From contig NZ_CP059735.1 of the NCBI RefSeq assembly GCF_000948975.2, forward strand, positions 4,834,603 through 4,898,602: a DNA stretch of 64,000 bases, read 5' to 3'. A program made the translations under genes and the position numbers. Under the pieces are notes generated by a model that did not search any database, had not been told where the DNA came from, and worked only from the letters and a program-made list of their open reading frames with translations. Shown here in pieces: positions 59,461 to 64,000 of the stretch (the stretch's first letter is position 1; every line of letters begins with the position of its first letter). Source of the DNA: Thalassomonas actiniarum (GTDB taxonomy: Bacteria; Pseudomonadota; Gammaproteobacteria; Enterobacterales; Alteromonadaceae).

Positions 59461-60360
59461 TTAGAACAACTGGTTTTCCAGCGTTTTACCATTAACCAAC
59501 TGGCGATAACGCCAGTTTTTCTGATGGCACAAAGTCAATATTTCTATATCCGGGGCCAGGTCTGCGCTTTCGCCGGACACCTTGATCTGGTATTCCTTAT
59601 CCTGGCTGTTAAGCACTTCAACCACATAATCCCGGGAGGTTAACACTTCAATCAGCTCAGGCACCTGCTGTTCCATTCTTAAGGTAAAGTACCTGAACTG
59701 CTCCTGAAGTGAATTGGTATGATGTTCCTTTAACTTTCCCTGCTCCAGATAAAGCACCTGCCCGCATAAGCGCTCCAGCTCAGATAAATCATGGGAGCTT
59801 AAAATAAAGGTGGTTTCCCCCGAAAGGCTGGCCACCAGCTCCCTGACTTCACGGGCATGTAAAGGATCCAGCCCGGCAGTGGCTTCATCGAGCATCACGA
59901 TTTCCGGTGAGCCGATAAGCGCCTGGGCTATGGTCACCCGTTTGCGCATCCCGTGGGACAAACCGTCGGGCTTTTGATGCAGGGAAGCCGACATGCCCAC
60001 CAGATCTATGGTGCGCTCGGCTTCATACTGGCTCTCTTTTCTGCCAAAGCCCTGGAGCCGGGCATAAAATTTCAGCTGGTGCAAAACGGAGAAGCGCGGA
60101 TCCAGCTGGGCATCCTGGGGCAGCGCCGCCAACCGGCCAAAGGTTTCACTTTTGCCCGGGGTCACGCCAAGAACAGAGACCTGCCCTGAGCTGGGTTTGA
60201 TATAGCCGCATAAGATACTGAACAAGGTGGTTTTTCCGGCGCCGTTTGGTCCCACCAGGGCGACCGGCGCCCCGGCATGGATCTCAAAATTCACATCGGC
60301 TAGTGCCTGTTTTTCCCCGAAGCGTTTATTCAGGGCAGAAGCTTTAATTAAACAGCTCAT
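59461..60360 (-). CDS. ABC transporter ATP-binding protein
   Basis: About 299 residues from MSCLIKASALNKRFG (AAGGAG seven bases upstream of the ATG at 60360; its ATGA overlaps the stop of the permease gene). Walker A is VALVGPNGAGKTTLFSIL, the Q loop ALPQDAQL, the signature LSHGMRKRVTIAQAL, Walker B PEIVMLDEATAGLDP and the H loop ILSSHDLSEL. A C-terminal domain of about 80 residues is unmatched. The signature is LSHGM instead of LSGGQ. With the permease it forms an ABC-2 exporter of unknown cargo. Confidence 0.92.
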   Translation of the reverse strand: MSCLIKASALNKRFGEKQALADVNFEIHAGAPVALVGPNGAGKTTLFSILCGYIKPSSGQVSVLGVTPGKSETFGRLAALPQDAQLDPRFSVLHQLKFYARLQGFGRKESQYEAERTIDLVGMSASLHQKPDGLSHGMRKRVTIAQALIGSPEIVMLDEATAGLDPLHAREVRELVASLSGETTFILSSHDLSELERLCGQVLYLEQGKLKEHHTNSLQEQFRYFTLRMEQQVPELIEVLTSRDYVVEVLNSQDKEYQIKVSGESADLAPDIEILTLCHQKNWRYRQLVNGKTLENQLF

Positions 60361-61178
60361 AAACTGCTCCTTCTCATGATTAAATCCCCTGCCAGTAAAT
60401 AACAAAACGTTTGCCCCAGCGGGATCAGGTAATTAGCAACACCTGAGCCTTGCCGGTTAATGACATCACTGAGCTGAATGCCGGGAAGGGCATAGTTGAG
60501 CACGGAAAAAATGCTCAGCTGGGATTCGATCACGGCAATAAAAACGGGTGCCAGACCAAAAAACAACAAACAGGCAATGAGCGCCAGGCGCGACGAGCGG
60601 ATGAAACTATTAAAAAACGACATCAGGGCAATAAAGGGCAAAACCGCAATCACCAGCTCTTTTAGCAAAGCTAACCCTTTAATGCCGGTATCGACAAAAA
60701 CCCCGCTGTCCCGGTAAACCGCCATCACCACTACAGCCAGTAAGGTAAATAACATCAGCAGGAATAAAATCATCACCTGACCGAAAAAACGCCCGAGTAA
60801 GATTTCCGTGCGGCTGGCCCTTAACGAGATAAAACGCAATGTACCCCGGGTGCGGTCGGCGCAGGTTTGATCACTGGCGGCATATAAGGAAAATAGCGGA
60901 AAAGAGTAAGCGGCCACCAACCAGTAGATCGCCAACTCCGGCGCCTGCCAGGTCAACAGCTCCGACAGGCCCAGCGAACCGAATAACTGCATCGCCATAT
61001 CTTTAAAGGTCTCGGAGGAAACCATAGCGGCAGCGGAGCTGACCGGATAATATAAAATAAGGCTCCAGACGGTAACAAAAGCCGCCAGCGCCAGCGCCCC
61101 CCGCTTGGTAAAAAAAAGTCGTATCAATTCGAAACTGGCCAAAGACCAGGCACGCTGAAAACTAAACTGCCAGTACAT
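60357..61178 (-). CDS. ABC-2 type transporter permease
   Basis: A 273-residue membrane protein with six hydrophobic helices. The first cytoplasmic segment SLASFELIRLFFTKRGALALAAFVTVWSLILYYPVSSAAA leads into a topology of ABC-2 permeases; TCADRTRGTLRFISLRASRTEILLGRFFGQVMI is the coupling region. Translational overlap with the ATPase gene shows a two-gene exporter. No cargo gene lies next to them. TGTGATCACA occurs about 90 bases before the start. Confidence 0.88.
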   Translation of the reverse strand: MYWQFSFQRAWSLASFELIRLFFTKRGALALAAFVTVWSLILYYPVSSAAAMVSSETFKDMAMQLFGSLGLSELLTWQAPELAIYWLVAAYSFPLFSLYAASDQTCADRTRGTLRFISLRASRTEILLGRFFGQVMILFLLMLFTLLAVVVMAVYRDSGVFVDTGIKGLALLKELVIAVLPFIALMSFFNSFIRSSRLALIACLLFFGLAPVFIAVIESQLSIFSVLNYALPGIQLSDVINRQGSGVANYLIPLGQTFCYLLAGDLIMRRSSL

Positions 61179-61332
61179 GTCTGCTTCCCGAGAAAAATCA
61201 TTTGCTTCACCCTAATAGTAAGGCAATGAAATAGCTATGATTATTTTGTTAATCTTTATTTTTTACTTGTGATCACAGCATAATTTGGGTCAGGAAGCTG
61301 ACTAAACAAGGAAAGTGAAGGCTTTGACCGCC

Positions 61333-62625
61333 TTAAGCGCACACCCGATCGCGCCCCGCCTGCTTCGCTTTATATAAGGCTTTATCGGCGCGGATCAGCA
61401 AATCGTCAATATCATCATCTTCGGCTTGCATTTCACTGATACCTATACTGACGGTGGACTTGATTTTATCTTTCCAGGGACCTGACAGCTGATGATCCCG
61501 CACCCGCTGGCACAAACGCTCGGCCATTGTCCTGGCGGCATCACCGGAAGTTTCCGGCAGCAATACCGAAAACTCTTCCCCGCCCATGCGGCCGATGCAA
61601 TCGGCGCCCCTGAGATTGGCGGCACATATCCTGGCCACTTCTCTTAACACCTGGTCGCCGACATGGTGGCCGTAGGTATCATTAATTTCCTTAAAGCAGT
61701 CGATATCAATCGCCAGCAGACTCAGGGATAAATGATAGCGTTTGGCCCGGATAAACTCTTTTTCTGCCTGGTCGATAAAATTACGCCGGTTTGCCAGCTG
61801 GGTCAGTTCATCGGTATTGGCTTTAACTTCCAGGTTTTTTTTCAGGGCGATTAATTCGGTAATATCATTGGAAAAGCCGATAAAGCTCGACAGCTCTTCT
61901 TGCTCGTCTTTAATCGGCACCTTGGTAGACCAGTAATAGTGGGTATTGCCCTTACCGTCGGAAAAAGATTCCTCTCCCGAGACTTTCTCCCCCGTGGCCA
62001 GCAGTTTATTATCAAGAATGGCAAAGTCGGCGGCGGTTTCCGGCGGCAGAAAGTCTTCGCCTTTCTTGCCTATGATATCTTCCGGCTCAACGCCGAATAA
62101 CTTGGCGGTGCTGGCATTGATATACCTGAAACGACACTCCCTGTCTTTCATATAGATATAGGCATCGACATTATTGAGTACGGTATCGAGCAGTTTCTCG
62201 TTTTCCTTGAGCTTGATATCGAGCAGTTTGCGCTCGGTAATATCGGTGGAGATGCCGTACATGCCGCTCACCCGCCCCTGCTCATCAAACAGGGGCTTTT
62301 TCACCGTCCAGTAATAACGTATCTCGCCGGTACTGTGGATAACGTTTTTTTCTTCCGCCTCCACCGTCTGGCTGTGCTCCATCACCAAACGGTCGTTGCT
62401 CATAAGTTCATCCGACTGCTCGATGGAAAAAAACTTGCTGTCGTTTTGACCGATGATTTCTTCCAGCGGACAGGCAAATAAATCCCTGACCATTTTGTTG
62501 ACATAGGTATAACAGCCTTGCAAATCTTTGATATAAACATAAGCGCCGATATTATCCAGCGTCAGGTGAAGCGCGGCAATATCCCCGGATAAGCTTGCTA
62601 TTTGTTTTTCAAGATCAAGACTCAT
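61333..62625 (-). CDS. Diguanylate cyclase with two PAS domains
   Basis: A soluble protein of about 430 residues. Two PAS domains follow each other (about residues 20-125 and 150-250): LDNIGAYVYIKDLQGCYTYVNKMVRDLF and LNNVDAYIYMKDRECRFRYINASTAKLFGVEPEDIIG. The GGDEF domain then has ANTDELTQLANRRNFIDQ, DCFKEINDTYGHHVGDQVLREV and IGRMGGEEFSVLLPETSG. The active site is GGEEF and an RxxD I-site (RGAD) lies five residues before. It should make cyclic-di-GMP in response to a PAS-bound cofactor or cytoplasmic cue. The start ATG at 62625 has GGAG eight bases upstream. Confidence 0.93.
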   Translation of the reverse strand: MSLDLEKQIASLSGDIAALHLTLDNIGAYVYIKDLQGCYTYVNKMVRDLFACPLEEIIGQNDSKFFSIEQSDELMSNDRLVMEHSQTVEAEEKNVIHSTGEIRYYWTVKKPLFDEQGRVSGMYGISTDITERKLLDIKLKENEKLLDTVLNNVDAYIYMKDRECRFRYINASTAKLFGVEPEDIIGKKGEDFLPPETAADFAILDNKLLATGEKVSGEESFSDGKGNTHYYWSTKVPIKDEQEELSSFIGFSNDITELIALKKNLEVKANTDELTQLANRRNFIDQAEKEFIRAKRYHLSLSLLAIDIDCFKEINDTYGHHVGDQVLREVARICAANLRGADCIGRMGGEEFSVLLPETSGDAARTMAERLCQRVRDHQLSGPWKDKIKSTVSIGISEMQAEDDDIDDLLIRADKALYKAKQAGRDRVCA

Positions 62626-62735
62626 AACACTCACTCCGGCAAAACGCCTTCACTAAATACCGCTTGTCAGCACTAAGCCGCAAACAACCCGGCTGCAATT
62701 GATATTTTATAAAACAAGATCTAAACGGTAACATA

Positions 62736-63653
62736 TCAGGCGCTTTTTATCAGGTGTACATCTCTTTGCGGATAAGGGATCTTAATCTGCGCCTGCTCCA
62801 GTGCCGCATAAATCATTTCATTGGCCTTATATTTAGTCGCATAAAGGTTGACGGTCGGCGCCCATAACCTGATGGCGATAGTGATGGCACTGTCGGCAAA
62901 TTCGTCAATGCCGATCAAAGGCGCCCTGTGGCTGCTGGCGCCGTCAAGCCCGGCCAAGGTCTTCTCCAGCAAGGCGATCACTTCCACCGGGTTATGGCGA
63001 TAATCTATACCCACAGATAATTCCACCAGGGAGTCATGGCTGGAATTGTGCAGCACTTCCCCGACAATATGTTTATTGGGGATCATAATTTGCACATCGT
63101 CTTCATCCCTTAAGATGGTATAGGCAAGCAAGACTTCTTCCACCAGGCCTTTCACTCCCTGTACCTCTATGGTATCCCCGACGACAAAAGGCCGGATCAG
63201 AATAATATTAAAACCTGCGGCATAGTTTGCCAGCAAGCCCTGCAACGCCAGGCCGGCGCCCAGGGAAATCGCCCCGATTGCGGCAATAAAGGGGGTCACG
63301 CTGATCCCGAGCTTGCCCAGGGCAATGATAGTGATCATCACCACAATCAGCATTTTCGAGGTATTGGCCAGGAAACGGCTTAAGGTGACATCCAGCTTAT
63401 GCCTTTCACATAACTTCAGCACCCAAGCAGCAATTTTTCCCGCCACCAGGTAGCCGATCACAAAAATGATCAGGGCGCCAACCAATTGGAAACTATAATT
63501 GGCAAAAAAATCAAGGATCAACTCATAATACTTATTCACCTGTTCGATTTCATCTTTGAGTAAGTTGGTTGGGGTCAGGGTATTATCTGCCTCCTGGGCG
63601 CTGGCAGTAAGGGGTTTGTTATCGAACACTGTGTCTCCTAAAGGGTTAAGCAA
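62736..63653 (-). CDS. MscS-family mechanosensitive ion channel
   Basis: A 305-residue inner-membrane channel. Three helices (about residues 53-75, 95-115, 120-150) include the pore helix IAAIGAISLGAGLALQGLLANYAAGFNIILIRPFVVGDTIEV, with the Gly/Ala pattern of MscS TM3. The cytoplasmic beta domain is IMIPNKHIVGEVLHNSSHDSLVELSVGIDYRHNPVEVIALLE. Its length is near that of MscS (286). It opens on membrane tension and protects from osmotic downshock. The first 40 residues are extra and polar. Single gene. Confidence 0.92.
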   Translation of the reverse strand: MLNPLGDTVFDNKPLTASAQEADNTLTPTNLLKDEIEQVNKYYELILDFFANYSFQLVGALIIFVIGYLVAGKIAAWVLKLCERHKLDVTLSRFLANTSKMLIVVMITIIALGKLGISVTPFIAAIGAISLGAGLALQGLLANYAAGFNIILIRPFVVGDTIEVQGVKGLVEEVLLAYTILRDEDDVQIMIPNKHIVGEVLHNSSHDSLVELSVGIDYRHNPVEVIALLEKTLAGLDGASSHRAPLIGIDEFADSAITIAIRLWAPTVNLYATKYKANEMIYAALEQAQIKIPYPQRDVHLIKSA

Positions 63654-64000
63654 CTGATCTTTCTGTATTATTGCCTAACTATAGATAGAATTCGAGCGAG
63701 AAACAAACCCTAAAGATGAACCCCGAGGAGGGACAGCGGCATCACCTGAACTGATATCAACTCCCTCATCGAAAGAGCATAACGACAGCTGCTCCAGGCT
63801 CTCGCCTTTAACCAAGAAACTCAGGCAGCAAGCATTGATAACAATTTAGCCCTCTGGGTAACAGCAGGGCCGCGCAAGCGCGTGACCGGCGGAGCTGCAA
63901 TAAAGCAATAACATAGCCGTTGCCAGGCTTTTATTTAATCGCCCTAAGGTGTATAACTGGAGATCTGAATTAATAAAGCCCGGTTTTTCCCAAGGTAATG
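63654..64000. other. Right-end intergenic region
   Basis: No gene is supported. An ATG at 63998-64000 with AAGG a few bases before it may start a gene beyond the window. Short open frames on the minus strand lack start signals. Confidence 0.4.

Noticed and set aside
61268-61277. TGTGATCACA as a CRP-type site
   Set aside because: CRP sites need TGTGA-N6-TCACA; here the spacer is absent, so it is only a 10-bp palindrome.
63670-63830. Minus-strand open stretch of about 45 codons near the right end
   Set aside because: No start codon with a ribosome-binding site and no recognisable motif.
1-64000. CRISPR arrays, tRNA or rRNA genes
   Set aside because: No regularly spaced identical repeats with unique spacers, and no tRNA T-loop/anticodon pattern or rRNA segments were recognised on reading.

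Overview
The window reads as chromosomal DNA of a marine gammaproteobacterium, most likely Alteromonadales and close to Colwelliaceae (Thalassomonas/Thalassotalea type). This is an inference from gene content and codon style: IbpA-type small heat-shock genes, a DbpA helicase, OMPLA phospholipase, ZapE, a DUF3369 response regulator, several diguanylate cyclases, PEP-CTERM and GlyGly-CTERM type sorting tails, and mixed AT-rich intergenic DNA. No rRNA, tRNA, CRISPR array or prophage was recognised. About 65 protein genes are supported, mostly in short operons or alone.

Layout. 1-4.6 kb: the end of a DUF924 gene, then two copies of an ibpA-like hsp20 unit. Each has a sigma-32 type promoter, a roughly 190-nt conserved leader ending in a ROSE-like RNA thermometer hairpin, and a terminator. 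Between them lie an IS110-family insertion sequence and two uncharacterised genes. 4.7-13.2 kb: accessory metabolism and regulators (hydrolases, three-gene oxidoreductase/phospholipase area, an alkyltransferase-like protein, and a TetR regulator whose palindromic operator also sits before a hydrolase gene). 13.4-22.6 kb: signalling (chemotaxis transducer, PilZ proteins, DUF3369 regulator with histidine kinase) mixed with a GDPD lipoprotein and a cold-shock gene. 22.7-24.5 kb: an AT-rich decayed stretch with two tiny ORFs, tandem hairpin repeats and a broken PEP-CTERM gene. 25-32 kb: methylmalonate-semialdehyde dehydrogenase with a divergent LysR, a DTW-domain tRNA modification enzyme, and a secreted PI-PLC/C-type lectin fusion.

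32.3-33.1 kb: a two-gene operon (small ORF plus SpoIIAA/STAS-like protein) preceded by a convincing cyclic-di-GMP class I (GEMM) riboswitch. 33.2-38.7 kb: a PQQ-type sugar dehydrogenase with an anchoring tail, zapE, then dgkA and an OmpR-family regulator. The last two share near-identical PmrA/BasR-type boxes, so the regulator probably controls dgkA and a 59-codon ORF in the long dgkA leader. 38.8-47.7 kb: dbpA, a periplasmic-sensor diguanylate cyclase, and a PepSY-PhoP-PhoQ-like operon. 48-64 kb: thioesterase, hibernation factor, an HxlR-nudC operon with a large nested palindrome, two more GGDEF proteins, an isolated MlaC, TauE, an AraC/MFS pair, an ABC exporter and an MscS channel.

The strongest themes are RNA-level regulation (thermometers, riboswitch, cold-shock leader, possible IS110 bridge RNA) and cyclic-di-GMP signalling (three GGDEF enzymes, two PilZ-type proteins, one riboswitch). 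Functional calls rest on motif recognition by eye; no database search was run.
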